A stretch of DNA of 41,130 nucleotides from Planctomycetaceae bacterium (GTDB lineage Bacteria > Planctomycetota > Planctomycetia > Planctomycetales > Planctomycetaceae), in NCBI GenBank assembly GCA_002724315.1, contig PBOJ01000153.1, positions 1-41,130 of the forward strand. The letters run 5' to 3'. Positions 1 to 7,219 of this stretch are shown piece by piece. The notes under the pieces were generated by a model. That model saw only the letters and a program-made list of their open reading frames with translations. It was not told the DNA's origin and ran no database searches. Each line of letters begins with the position of its first letter. Position 1 is the first letter of the stretch. The position numbers were made by a program, and so were the translations under genes.

Positions 1-9
1 AAAAAAAAG
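1..9 (-). terminator. T-run after tRNA-Ser (partial, at window edge)
   Basis: On the minus strand the tRNA-Ser gene is followed at once by a run of eight T. This could be the tail of a terminator or a processing and termination site. Any further structure lies outside the window, so the call is weak. Confidence 0.35.
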
Positions 10-98
10 CGGAGAGGGCGGGATTCGAACCCGCGGTCCCGGTTGCCCGAGACACGGCATTTCCAGTGCCGCACAATCGGCCACTCTGTCACCTCTCC
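10..98 (-). tRNA. tRNA-Ser (anticodon GGA)
   Basis: Read on the minus strand, the sequence folds as a class II tRNA. The acceptor stem is GGAGAGG paired with CCTCTCC, with G as discriminator base, and the T arm carries GGGTTCGAATCCC. The anticodon loop is CTGGAAA, giving anticodon GGA (complement of 62-64), which reads serine codons UCC and UCU. A long variable arm is present, as expected for tRNA-Ser. CCA is not encoded. Confidence 0.95.
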
Positions 99-110
99 GA
101 AAGTCGACCA

Positions 111-139
111 ATTCTCGCATTCGGCTTCAGGGGGTTCAA
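111..139 (-). promoter_or_regulatory. Promoter of tRNA-Ser
   Basis: On the minus strand, TTGAAC (139-134) and GAGAAT (116-111) are separated by exactly 17 bases. The -10 element ends 12 bases before the first base of tRNA-Ser. This geometry fits a sigma-70-like promoter for the tRNA. It was found by eye, with no expression evidence. Confidence 0.55.
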
Positions 140-239
140 TGGCAGCGGCGGCGGTCTCGCCTTATCCGATGAAACTCGCTCTCCGTGGTGACCCGTCCAA
201 CGGCCGATTACGATGACCACCGGGGGTAGGAGATTGATC

Positions 240-1364
240 ATGAGTGAAACAGGATTGGTGGCGGCGTTCACCGGGGTGAGACGGCCGTTCGCGTTGATGG
301 AATTTCCGGTGCCCGAGGCCGAGCCGGGGGCCGCCGTCGTGCGGATCACCCTGGCCAATGTCTGTGGCAGCGACCTGCACATCTGGCGGGGCACCTACGA
401 CGTCTCCCGAGGCAACAGCGAGCCGTTTTGCCTGTCGATCGGGCACGAGATGACCGGCGTGGTGCACGAACTGGGCGATGGCTTCACCGCCGATTCGGCC
501 GGTGAGCCGCTGGCCGTCGGCGATCGCGTGGTTTTCCAGTACTTCGTTGGTTGTGGCGAGTGCCGCAGCTGCCGACGCGACACGACGCCGCGTTGTCCCG
601 AGGGTCTCAAGTACCGCTACCCACCCGATCAGTATCCCCACTTCACCGCCGCCTACGGACAGTACTACTACCTGCGTCCCGGGCAGGCCGTCTTCAAGGT
701 TCCCGACAACGTGCCCGACGAACTGGCCGGCCCGGCCAACTGTGCCCTGGCCCAGGTCATCGACGGACTCGAACGCGGTGGGGCCGGGCCCGAAGACCGC
801 CTGGTCATCCAGGGAGCCGGAGGATTGGGGCTCAATGCCATCGCCGTGGCCCGCGAACGGGGGGTCGGCCAGGTGATCGTCGTCGACGGCATCCCGAGCC
901 GCCTGGAACTGGCGCTGGCCTTCGGAGCCGACCACGTGATCGACCTCAACGAATTCCCCTCCGCCGAAGACCGGATCCGGCGGGTGTTCGAGTTGACCGA
1001 GGGAGACGGGGCCGACCTGGTGATGGAACTGGTCGGGTCCGCCCAGGTCCTTCCCGAGGCGATCGGGATGCTGGCCCAGGGCGGGACGTTGCTGGAGATC
1101 GGCAACATCAACCAGGGACAGACCGTCACGATGGATCCCTCGCAACTGGTCCACGGCGGCAAAACGATCATCGGCATGATGTGGTACCGCCCCGAGAGCC
1201 TGCGGTCGGCACTGCAGCTGCTTTCGGAATCGGCCGCCAACTACCCCTTCGACCGGGTCCTCTCCCACAGCTATCCGCTGACGGAGATTGACCAGGCCTT
1301 TGCCGACCAGGACACCGGGTCGGTTCAGCGGGCAGCACTGCTGCCGTGGGGCGATGGCTCATGA
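240..1364 (+). CDS. Zinc-binding medium-chain alcohol dehydrogenase
   Basis: A 374-residue cytosolic NAD(P)-dependent dehydrogenase of the zinc MDR superfamily, expected to oxidise an alcohol or polyol. Catalytic zinc ligand candidates are C42 (in CGSD), H69-E70 (GHE) and C168 (PANCAL). The structural zinc site is C105, C108, C111 and C119. The Rossmann loop is GAGGLG (192-197). The start was chosen at 240 rather than an in-frame codon at 213 because TAGGAG (227-232) sits 7 bases before it. The stop overlaps the start of the next dehydrogenase as ATGA (1361-1364), so the two are probably translationally coupled. It resembles MDR enzymes linked to threonine or phosphonate metabolism, but the substrate cannot be read from the sequence. 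Confidence 0.9.
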   Translation: MSETGLVAAFTGVRRPFALMEFPVPEAEPGAAVVRITLANVCGSDLHIWRGTYDVSRGNSEPFCLSIGHEMTGVVHELGDGFTADSAGEPLAVGDRVVFQYFVGCGECRSCRRDTTPRCPEGLKYRYPPDQYPHFTAAYGQYYYLRPGQAVFKVPDNVPDELAGPANCALAQVIDGLERGGAGPEDRLVIQGAGGLGLNAIAVARERGVGQVIVVDGIPSRLELALAFGADHVIDLNEFPSAEDRIRRVFELTEGDGADLVMELVGSAQVLPEAIGMLAQGGTLLEIGNINQGQTVTMDPSQLVHGGKTIIGMMWYRPESLRSALQLLSESAANYPFDRVLSHSYPLTEIDQAFADQDTGSVQRAALLPWGDGS

Positions 1365-2323
1365 AGGCGGTCGTGCTGGAGGAGACCGGTCCGCGGCTGG
1401 TCGAGGACCGTCCCGAGCCGATCGCTGCCGAGGGTGAGGTGGCTGTCGACGTGATCGAAGCAGGGATCTGCGAGACCGACCTGCAGCTGGTCGCCGGGTA
1501 CATGGGCTACCGCGGGGTGCTGGGTCACGAGTTCGTCGGAGTGCCGCGGACGGGACGGCTGGCCGGGCGGCGGGTGGTCGGGGAGATCAACTGCAGCTGT
1601 GGGACCTGCCGGCTGTGCGAGAGCGGGCTGGCCAATCACTGTCCCCAGAGAACCGTGCTGGGGATCCTGGGTCGTGACGGGGCATTTGCCGAGACGCTGG
1701 TGTTGCCGGAGACGAACCTGCACGAGGTGCCCGACGGAATGGCTGATCGGGTCGCGGTGTTTGCCGAACCGGTCGCCGCCGCACTCCAGGTCCTTGAGCA
1801 GGTTGATGTCACCGGAGCCGAATCGGTGACCGTGCTGGGCGACGGACGTTTGGGCAACCTCTGCGCCCAGGCCCTCGCTTCGACCGGCTGCCGGGTCCGG
1901 GTTGTCGGCAAGCACGACGCGAAACTGGCGATCCTGGAAGAGCTGGGCATCTCCACCTGTCGGCTCGAGAGAGTTTCGGACGAGCGGTCTGATGACCTGG
2001 TCGTTGATGCCACCGGTTCGGACACCGGCCTGCCGACGGCCCTGGGACTGGTCCGCCCCCGTGGCACCGTGGTGCTCAAGACGACCATCGCCGGGACGCA
2101 GACGCTGGAAATGGCCCCGGTGGTGATCGACGAAGTGACCGTGGTCGGATCGCGATGCGGGCCGTTCGACAAGGCGCTGGTGGCGCTGGAAAACGGCACG
2201 ATTGACGTTTCCCCGCTGGTTTCGGAGGTCGTCGGCCTCGACGACGCCACCGGGGCCCTGGAGCGGGTTCGGGACGAGCGGGACCTGGTCAAGGTCGTGT
2301 TGAAGGTGGGGAGCGGATATTGA
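1361..2323 (+). CDS. MDR-family zinc-dependent dehydrogenase
   Basis: A 320-residue second MDR dehydrogenase, coupled to the previous gene by an ATGA overlap. Visible features are C37 (GICETD), H56-E57 (GHE) and E136 (FAEPVAAA) as catalytic zinc ligand candidates, a structural zinc set at C80, C83, C86 and C94, and a nucleotide-binding loop LGDGRLG (159-165). It is shorter than typical MDR enzymes (about 340-380) and has a compact C-terminal half. Two unlike MDR genes in one unit suggest either two consecutive oxidations of one substrate or a heteromeric enzyme; both are inference. The start at 1361 is preferred over an upstream GTG because the MKAVVLEE sequence is the usual MDR N-terminus. 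Confidence 0.87.
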   Translation: MKAVVLEETGPRLVEDRPEPIAAEGEVAVDVIEAGICETDLQLVAGYMGYRGVLGHEFVGVPRTGRLAGRRVVGEINCSCGTCRLCESGLANHCPQRTVLGILGRDGAFAETLVLPETNLHEVPDGMADRVAVFAEPVAAALQVLEQVDVTGAESVTVLGDGRLGNLCAQALASTGCRVRVVGKHDAKLAILEELGISTCRLERVSDERSDDLVVDATGSDTGLPTALGLVRPRGTVVLKTTIAGTQTLEMAPVVIDEVTVVGSRCGPFDKALVALENGTIDVSPLVSEVVGLDDATGALERVRDERDLVKVVLKVGSGY

Positions 2324-2344
2324 GGCGGGAGGGCCAAATTCCTC

Positions 2345-2372
2345 TGGACACAGTTCCCCCGGTTTTTACAAT
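2345..2372 (+). promoter_or_regulatory. Promoter of the lipoprotein gene
   Basis: TGGACA (2345-2350) and TACAAT (2367-2372) are separated by 16 bases, about 85 bases upstream of the lipoprotein start. The region is otherwise pyrimidine-rich and lacks a gene. Confidence 0.5.
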
Positions 2373-2458
2373 CCCCCCACTTTGCTCTCTCACACACTCC
2401 GCCACCGGCGGATCTCCACCAACGTGCTCTCGAACACACGATCACAAGGATGTGCGTG

Positions 2459-3313
2459 ATGTCCAATCGACCAATACAGCTTGTCGGCCTGATGGCGCTG
2501 GTAATGCTCACCGGCTGTTACTCCTACAACCCGTACGGTTACGGCGGCTATCCCGAGGTGCTCTCGACAGTGCCCGCCCCGTCAATTGCTCCCGCCGGGG
2601 CACCGATTCCGGGTCAGCCGATTGCTCCTGGTGCAGCTCCCATCGGACCCCAGGCCGCTACGCCGGCCGGGATCGTCCAGCCCCTGCAGGTTCCGTCCAC
2701 TCTTGGCACACCACCAGCGGCGACAACACCTGGTGCAACGGTCCCACAACCGGTTCCCCGGTACGTGGACCCGACCGATCCGGCTGCCGGCGCCACCGGC
2801 GGAGAATCGACCCAGGCTGGTGACGCTGCGACCGAGTCGTCTTCGTTTCGAGCACCCACTGGCGAGACCCTGGCCGGGGCCGCCGGCGGAAATCCCGCTG
2901 AGGAAACGGCCGGAGCGGTGATCCAGGCCAAGGGCGAAACCGCCACGACGACGGCTGGCACGATCCCAGCGCCGGTCACCGCCGGTTTGACCGAACCAGC
3001 TGCGGATCCGGTTTCGTTGCCGGAGATCAAGGAATCCAACTACGGCTACGACACGACCGGGTACACGTGGTTCAAGGGCAAGATCGAGTACGACAAGGCC
3101 GACAAGGCCTGGCACCTGATGTACGCCCCGACGCCGAATCAGAACGATCCCTACGGCGGGGACATCTCGCTGGCCGACGATCCCCGGCTCGAGGCGCTGC
3201 AGGACAACGACGTGGTCTATGTCACCGGGACGCTCAGGAGTGGCCTGTCCGACCGGACCGGCAAGCCGAGGTTCCGGATTGACCAGCTCTCCAACATCAC
3301 GGTCGGGCCGTAG
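2459..3313 (+). CDS. Proline/alanine-rich lipoprotein, function unknown
   Basis: A 284-residue predicted lipoprotein. The signal sequence ends in the lipobox LTGC with C20 as lipidation site, so it should be membrane-anchored outside the cytoplasm. Residues about 21-190 are low-complexity and rich in Pro, Ala, Thr and Gly, with a Tyr/Gly-rich stretch just after the Cys; this looks like a flexible linker. The last about 95 residues look folded (YTWFKGKIEYD, then DDVVYV-like strands) and may form a small beta domain, but I do not recognise the family. The start at 2459 is chosen over ATG 2450 because AAGGA (2446-2450) has proper spacing only to 2459. It has its own promoter and is convergent with the next gene. 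Confidence 0.75.
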   Translation: MSNRPIQLVGLMALVMLTGCYSYNPYGYGGYPEVLSTVPAPSIAPAGAPIPGQPIAPGAAPIGPQAATPAGIVQPLQVPSTLGTPPAATTPGATVPQPVPRYVDPTDPAAGATGGESTQAGDAATESSSFRAPTGETLAGAAGGNPAEETAGAVIQAKGETATTTAGTIPAPVTAGLTEPAADPVSLPEIKESNYGYDTTGYTWFKGKIEYDKADKAWHLMYAPTPNQNDPYGGDISLADDPRLEALQDNDVVYVTGTLRSGLSDRTGKPRFRIDQLSNITVGP

Positions 3314-3324
3314 CCCGGCCGGGA

Positions 3325-4554
3325 TCACTTGCGGGGGTTCTCGTACCAGAACACCCCCAGGTTGGCGACCTCCTCGCAACTCATCACGTCCAGGTCGCCG
3401 TCACCGTCGATGTCGACAAGCTGTACCAGGTCGAACTTCGATCCTGCTGCGTCGCTGATGCGGGTGGTGGTCCAGTTTCCGGAGGTGGGTGAGCCGCGGT
3501 AGCTCATCCAGCTGACGGCCCGCTTTTTCGGATCACCACGGTTGGCCATCACCACGTCGGGTTGGCGGTCGCCGTTGATGTCCCCGATCGCCACGCCCTT
3601 GCCGAAACGGAACCTGTCGGGCAACGGGATCGCGTGTTCAGACCAACCCCGTCGGGTACGGCGGCAGTAAAAGAGACGGTCCTGGCGTGCGGCGGACAAC
3701 ACGTCGGACACACCGTCACCGTCCAGGTCACCGACGGCGACGAACAGCACCTCGATGCCGGTGGCACCGATCTCGTGTCGCGGCCAGGTTCGGCCGGCTC
3801 GCGAGGATTCCGCTCCCGGATTCTCGAGCCAGTAGATGCCTCGCCGTGGACCCCGGCGGTCGGAGACGACGACGTCGGTGTCCCCGTCCCCGTCGACGTC
3901 GTGAGGTTCCAGCGACATGATCCACCCGGCGTCGATCAGCCGGTGGTATTTCCATCCGGACAGGTCACGGGGATCGGCGGGTGATTCGAGCCAGCCGACT
4001 CCGGCGGCCTTGCCCTTGGATCCGACCAGCAGGTCGATGCCGTGTCGGTGGTCGATGTCCAGCGGCAGGGCGTACATCCAGGCCTGCTTGCCGGCCACCG
4101 CCGGGACCGTGCCGGTGTTCCAGGCCTTCGGGTCCCGCCACCGATTGCGGTTGGCCGGAGCCCAGTGGATGAAAATCGAGCGGGTCTTGCCCTCGCATGA
4201 ACTGACGACATCGAGCCGGCCGTCCCCATCGAGGTCGGCGAAAACCGCATCCTCAGGTGACTGGACCTTGCCGACGGTGACCGCGGGCCAGGGCCTGCGG
4301 GCGGCGGTCGGCCCGGGATTCACACAGACACGGATGGCACCGCCCTGCTCCCAACCGGTGGTCACGTCGAGTCGGCCGTCGCCGTTGATGTCGGCCAGGC
4401 GAACACCGTCGGCCCCTCGCTTGAATGCGGCCCGGTCGGCGGCATCGATCGTGTGACGGCGCCAGGGAGGGTCGGCGGTGGCGGAAGGAGCCGGGTCTGT
4501 TGCGGTCACCAGGACCAGGCAGCAGATCCACCGCTTGAGGGGAGGGACCGGCAT
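3325..4554 (-). CDS. Secreted FG-GAP/VCBS repeat protein
   Basis: A 409-residue secreted protein with an N-terminal signal peptide (about residues 1-27, ending near PSATA). At least six copies of the calcium-binding D-x-[DN]-G-D-G-x-x-D element are visible, such as ADINGDGRLDV, ADLDGDGRLDV, DVDGDGDTDV, GDLDGDGVSDV, GDINGDRQPDV and DIDGDGDLDV. They are spaced as in FG-GAP/VCBS repeats that build an integrin-like seven-bladed propeller. No enzymatic domain is seen; such proteins often bind ligands or carbohydrates at the surface. Its start overlaps the stop of the upstream Nudix regulator gene (TGATG at 4556-4552), so it appears co-transcribed and coupled with it, an unexpected pairing. Confidence 0.87.
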   Translation of the reverse strand: MPVPPLKRWICCLVLVTATDPAPSATADPPWRRHTIDAADRAAFKRGADGVRLADINGDGRLDVTTGWEQGGAIRVCVNPGPTAARRPWPAVTVGKVQSPEDAVFADLDGDGRLDVVSSCEGKTRSIFIHWAPANRNRWRDPKAWNTGTVPAVAGKQAWMYALPLDIDHRHGIDLLVGSKGKAAGVGWLESPADPRDLSGWKYHRLIDAGWIMSLEPHDVDGDGDTDVVVSDRRGPRRGIYWLENPGAESSRAGRTWPRHEIGATGIEVLFVAVGDLDGDGVSDVLSAARQDRLFYCRRTRRGWSEHAIPLPDRFRFGKGVAIGDINGDRQPDVVMANRGDPKKRAVSWMSYRGSPTSGNWTTTRISDAAGSKFDLVQLVDIDGDGDLDVMSCEEVANLGVFWYENPRK

Positions 4555-5297
4555 CAGATATCGAACTTCCAGCCCTGGCGACTTTTCTTCTCGTACTCGG
4601 CGTTGTTGAAGCGATAGAGCCGTGCGGCACGATGGCGAACGTCCGATTCGGTCTCGCCGGTGTCTTCCAGCAAGCCCATCTCCAGCATCTTCTTGCGGAA
4701 GTTCCGCTTGTCGACCTTCCCTTTCTCGGCATCGCCCTGGCCGCGGGCGGTCTCGTAGAGGAGCTGGACCTCTCGGAGACGGAACTTGCGAGGGAGCAGC
4801 TTGAAGGCGATGGGGTCGTGGCGAAGTTTCTCGAAGAGCCTGTCGATGGCGTCGGAGAGGATGGTCTGGTGGTCAAAGGCCAGCTTGAGACTCCGGGCCT
4901 GCTGAATGGGATACCAGTCTGCGGTGTCGGCGTCGGTGCCTCCGCGAGGCTTATGGTCAATTCGGCGAACCAGTGCGAAGAAGGCGACCGAGATCACGTG
5001 GTTCCCCCGGTCGTCGCGGCCCGGGTCGCCGTAGGCGTGGAACTGCTCGAGATGAGCGTTTCGGACGCCGGTTTCCTCTTCGAGTTCGCGGCGGGCGGCG
5101 GTTTCGAGGTTCTCCTGCTTGGCACGGACAAAACCGCCCGGCAGCGCGTGACCGAAGGGCTTTTCGCCCCGTTCGATCAGCAGCACGTGCAGCCCGTCGT
5201 TGATGTCCCAGCCGAAAACCGCGCAGTCGACTGCCACTGACACCATTGGAAATTCGTAACAGTGGGGCAGACTCGCCCCTGTCTTGGCCCGCGCCAT
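4554..5297 (-). CDS. nrtR: NrtR-type Nudix-domain transcriptional regulator
   Basis: A 247-residue protein with an N-terminal Nudix domain and a C-terminal winged helix (about residues 160-235, with the LLYETARGQG...DKRNFRKKMLEMGLLEDTGE pattern). This is the architecture of NrtR, which represses NAD-biosynthesis genes and responds to ADP-ribose; related Nudix regulators control sugar use. The Nudix box (about 54-78) keeps RELEEETGV, but the glycine loop is one residue longer than the canonical G-x5-E, so catalysis may be lost. Its promoter carries a palindrome over the -10 element, which suggests autorepression. No NAD gene is adjacent, so the regulated pathway cannot be assigned. The symbol reflects family resemblance and could instead be a paralogue with a different ligand. 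Confidence 0.82.
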   Translation of the reverse strand: MARAKTGASLPHCYEFPMVSVAVDCAVFGWDINDGLHVLLIERGEKPFGHALPGGFVRAKQENLETAARRELEEETGVRNAHLEQFHAYGDPGRDDRGNHVISVAFFALVRRIDHKPRGGTDADTADWYPIQQARSLKLAFDHQTILSDAIDRLFEKLRHDPIAFKLLPRKFRLREVQLLYETARGQGDAEKGKVDKRNFRKKMLEMGLLEDTGETESDVRHRAARLYRFNNAEYEKKSRQGWKFDI

Positions 5298-5328
5298 GAT
5301 GGCTCCCGGTCGGTTGTCTCAGTCAGTT

Positions 5329-5345
5329 AGTGTAAATAAAACACT
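5329..5345. promoter_or_regulatory. Palindrome 1: probable operator of the NrtR-type regulator
   Basis: AGTGTAAATAAAACACT is a 17-bp inverted repeat with perfect 5-bp arms (AGTGT/ACACT) and a 7-bp AT-rich centre. It lies 32 bases before the regulator start and covers its predicted -10 element, the expected geometry for an autorepressor site. Confidence 0.6.
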
Positions 5346-5364
5346 TCACGCCAGGTCCGGTCAA
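5335..5364 (-). promoter_or_regulatory. Promoter of the NrtR-type regulator
   Basis: On the minus strand, TTGACC (5364-5359) and TTTATT (5340-5335) are separated by 18 bases. The -10 element lies inside palindrome 1. Confidence 0.45.
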
Positions 5365-5406
5365 CCTCGCTCGCGTCTCTGCGGTATCCGCCACGACAAC
5401 AACAAC

Positions 5407-5423
5407 AGTGTACTATTGATACT
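5407..5423. promoter_or_regulatory. Palindrome 2: second operator-like site
   Basis: AGTGTACTATTGATACT has the same 5-7-5 layout as palindrome 1, with one mismatch between the arms (AGTGT/ATACT). It overlaps the -35 element of a predicted rightward promoter. Confidence 0.45.
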
Positions 5424-5443
5424 AATGATATTGTGTTTATAAC
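5416..5443 (+). promoter_or_regulatory. Rightward promoter-like element between palindromes 2 and 3
   Basis: TTGATA (5416-5421) and TATAAC (5438-5443) are separated by 16 bases in a stretch far richer in A+T than its surroundings. It points to the propeller remnant at 5433-5846. Confidence 0.4.
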
Positions 5444-5446
5444 ACT
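5430..5446. promoter_or_regulatory. Palindrome 3: third operator-like site
   Basis: ATTGTGTTTATAACACT shares the 5-7-5 layout, with arms ATTGT/ACACT (one mismatch) and a tight inner palindrome GTGTT-TAT-AACAC. It covers the rightward -10 element. Confidence 0.45.
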
Positions 5447-5846
5447 AATATGTCCGCTGCGGTGGTGGGGTGGAGATCGGGAATCCTGTCGGGGTGAAGG
5501 AGGGTGGTGCCGGCAGTTGCCTGGCCATCGCCCGCTGGCGACGCCGGCGGTTGTTGACGGGCGGGTGTTTGTCGGCGGAGGTTTCGGCAGCTACGAGTTC
5601 TACTCCTTCGGCCTGGTCGACGGTCGTCACGACTGGACTTACCGCACGGCCGACGACGGACCGACCGCGGCGGCGGTGTCCGAGGGGTTCGTGGCGTTCA
5701 ATACCGAGAGCTGCGAACTGGAAGTGTTGACCGTCGAGGGCGTGCCGGCGTGGAAACGGTGGCTGGGTCTTCCCGAGCGTGTCTCGTCCGTCGCGGTGTC
5801 GTCCACATCGTGGCGGGCGAGGCCGTCAGGCGGGTCACGGCACTGA
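5433..5846 (+). pseudogene. Remnant of a PQQ-like beta-propeller gene
   Basis: The middle of this frame (about 5518-5760) encodes a clear PQQ/WD-like propeller segment: LPGHRPLATPAVVDGRVFVG, FGSYEFYSFG, DDGPTAAAVSEG and FVAFNTESCELEVL are characteristic of planctomycete PQQ-like propellers. Those proteins are usually several hundred residues long; here only about 90 recognisable residues remain. The N-terminus has no signal peptide or sensible start. After WKRWLGLPE the frame loses similarity, while another frame continues with VVHIVAGEAVRRVTAL, which looks like the next propeller strand. I read this as a truncated, frameshifted gene. It could alternatively be a small expressed single-blade protein, but codon patterns at both ends argue against that. 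Confidence 0.6.
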
Positions 5847-7103
5847 AGTCTCTTCGGTGAACCACTCGGGGAACCGTCCCGTGACGGTGATCTTCTTCCC
5901 CTTGCGCAGCACGGTCAGCCGCACCTTGTCCCCGGGACGGTGCCGCTGCAGCAGGTGGCCCAGGAACGTGTCAAAGATGCGGACCCGGCCGATCGGTTCG
6001 GGGATGCCCACCACCACATCCCGTTTCTGCAGGCCCATGTTGCGACCGAAGCCGTCCGAATAAATGCTCGAGATCTTCACCCCGAGGGTCTTCTCGGAGA
6101 TCCCCAGGTCCTTTCTCTGGGAGGGCGCCAGGCTGTAGCCTCTCATCCCCGTCCGGAACGGCGCACTTCGCAGGGACATTTTCCAGCCGATGTCATAGAC
6201 CCACCAGCCGTTTTTCGGGGCCAGTGACAGGGTCACGGTCCGGGGATCGCCGGTCGCAACAGGTCGCTGGACCGTCCAGGTGATTGGCCGGCCGGCGCGG
6301 CTCTTTTCGGTAGTACGATCGAGTGCGAAGCGGATGTCGTATTCGGAGTGCACCGGCACGTTTTCGACCCGGGTGATCACGTCACCCGGCAGGAATCCGG
6401 CCGAGGCCGCCACCGATTTCGGATCGACCGATTTGACCTGGTGTCCGTGCTTGTGGTCGATCCGCACGCCCAGCGCCTCGGGAGGCGGAAAGCGGAACAG
6501 TTCGCGTCGAGTGAATGTCTTGTCGTGGAACGACTGCAGCAGTTGGTATTCGCGGGCGATGTGGCAGCGGATGCACCCGCGGTGGTTGGCTTTCAGCAGC
6601 GGGATGTCCCGGGGGACCTGGCGTCCGGCGCGGACCGGCTGGAACCGCTTTGCGGAGGTCGCACGTCCGTGTTCCACCAGTACCTCGTCCATTGTCCGCA
6701 GCAGTGACGCGACGCTCATGCGGGCGTCGGGTTCACCGCCATCCCGTCCGCCGTAACGGCTGTAAATGTTCAGCTCGGCGTCGGTGAAGAATGCGTTCCA
6801 GGTCACGTCCATGTCGAACGCGAACCGGTTCAGGTTGATGCCGGCGAGCCGGGTGATTCGCACACAGACAAAACGACGACGCTTTGCCGCGATGTGTTTG
6901 TCCCCATGAGCAACCTGCTCATCCCAGACCCAGCATTCCGGTCAGGTCTCGCATCGGAACACCACGAACAGCGGCCGGCCCGAATCGCGGGACACCTTTC
7001 GGGCCTCGGCGAGACTGCGGTACCAGCCATCGGAGGGAGCGGCCGCCGTCAGGGGCGGGGCCAGCAACGTGGCGGTGAGCAGGATCAGTGCGTGACGATG
7101 CAT
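5835..7103 (-). CDS. Selenoprotein: Trx-like/PDZ protein with in-frame UGA (Sec54)
   Basis: Read through the TGA at 6944-6942, this is one frame of 423 codons (422 residues). Residues 1-22 (MHRHALILL..LTAAA) are a signal peptide, placing it outside the cytoplasm. A thioredoxin-like segment follows, PLFVVFRCETUPEC, with C51-x-x-U54-x-x-C57, then DEQVAHGDK and RFVCVRI, which are on the far side of the TGA and continue the same fold. A CxxCH motif (C177, C180, H181) could bind heme c or a metal. PDZ domains lie at about 208-265 and 335-410. I recognise the family called Trx7/PDZ domain-containing (seleno)protein, where Cys homologues carry a Cys at the UGA position. A SECIS-like hairpin follows the UGA. 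The start at 7103 is set by the signal peptide; no strong ribosome-binding site is visible. Sequence callers would start at GTG 6863 and lose the active site. A redox role is inferred. Confidence 0.88.
6904..6941 (-). promoter_or_regulatory. Bacterial SECIS-like hairpin directing Sec insertion
   Basis: On the minus strand, 19 bases after the UGA, the transcript can form a perfect 7-bp stem, AUGAGCA-GGU-UGCUCAU (6922-6906). The apical GGU lies 26 bases after the UGA. The core GCAGGU equals that of the E. coli fdhF SECIS, whose loop AGGUCU is bound by SelB. Position, stem length and loop G/U all fit known bacterial SECIS elements. The hairpin is inside the coding region, as is usual in bacteria. 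Confidence 0.75.
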
Positions 7104-7205
7104 GAGGTGCTGCGGTGTGGCTGCGGTGCGTGAAGGCACAGGATAGCCGGATCGGTGGTGCGGTGTCATCCCGACTCGGTTCTCACGACACCCTGCCCAA
7201 TGTGT

Positions 7206-7211
7206 TAGACT
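7206..7211 (+). promoter_or_regulatory. Possible -10 element of the propeller/cytochrome gene
   Basis: TAGACT (7206-7211) within TGTGTTAGACT lies 8 bases before the ATG. A convincing -35 is not seen at normal spacing. If used, the transcript would be almost leaderless. Confidence 0.3.
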
Positions 7212-7219
7212 CGCCACCA

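Noticed and set aside
162..1268. Open frame of 368 codons on the minus strand
   Set aside because: It is a shadow of the first MDR dehydrogenase; only the plus-strand frame has family motifs and a ribosome-binding site.
3304..3322. Inverted repeat at the end of the lipoprotein gene
   Set aside because: The stem is short, overlaps the stop codon and lacks a T-run.
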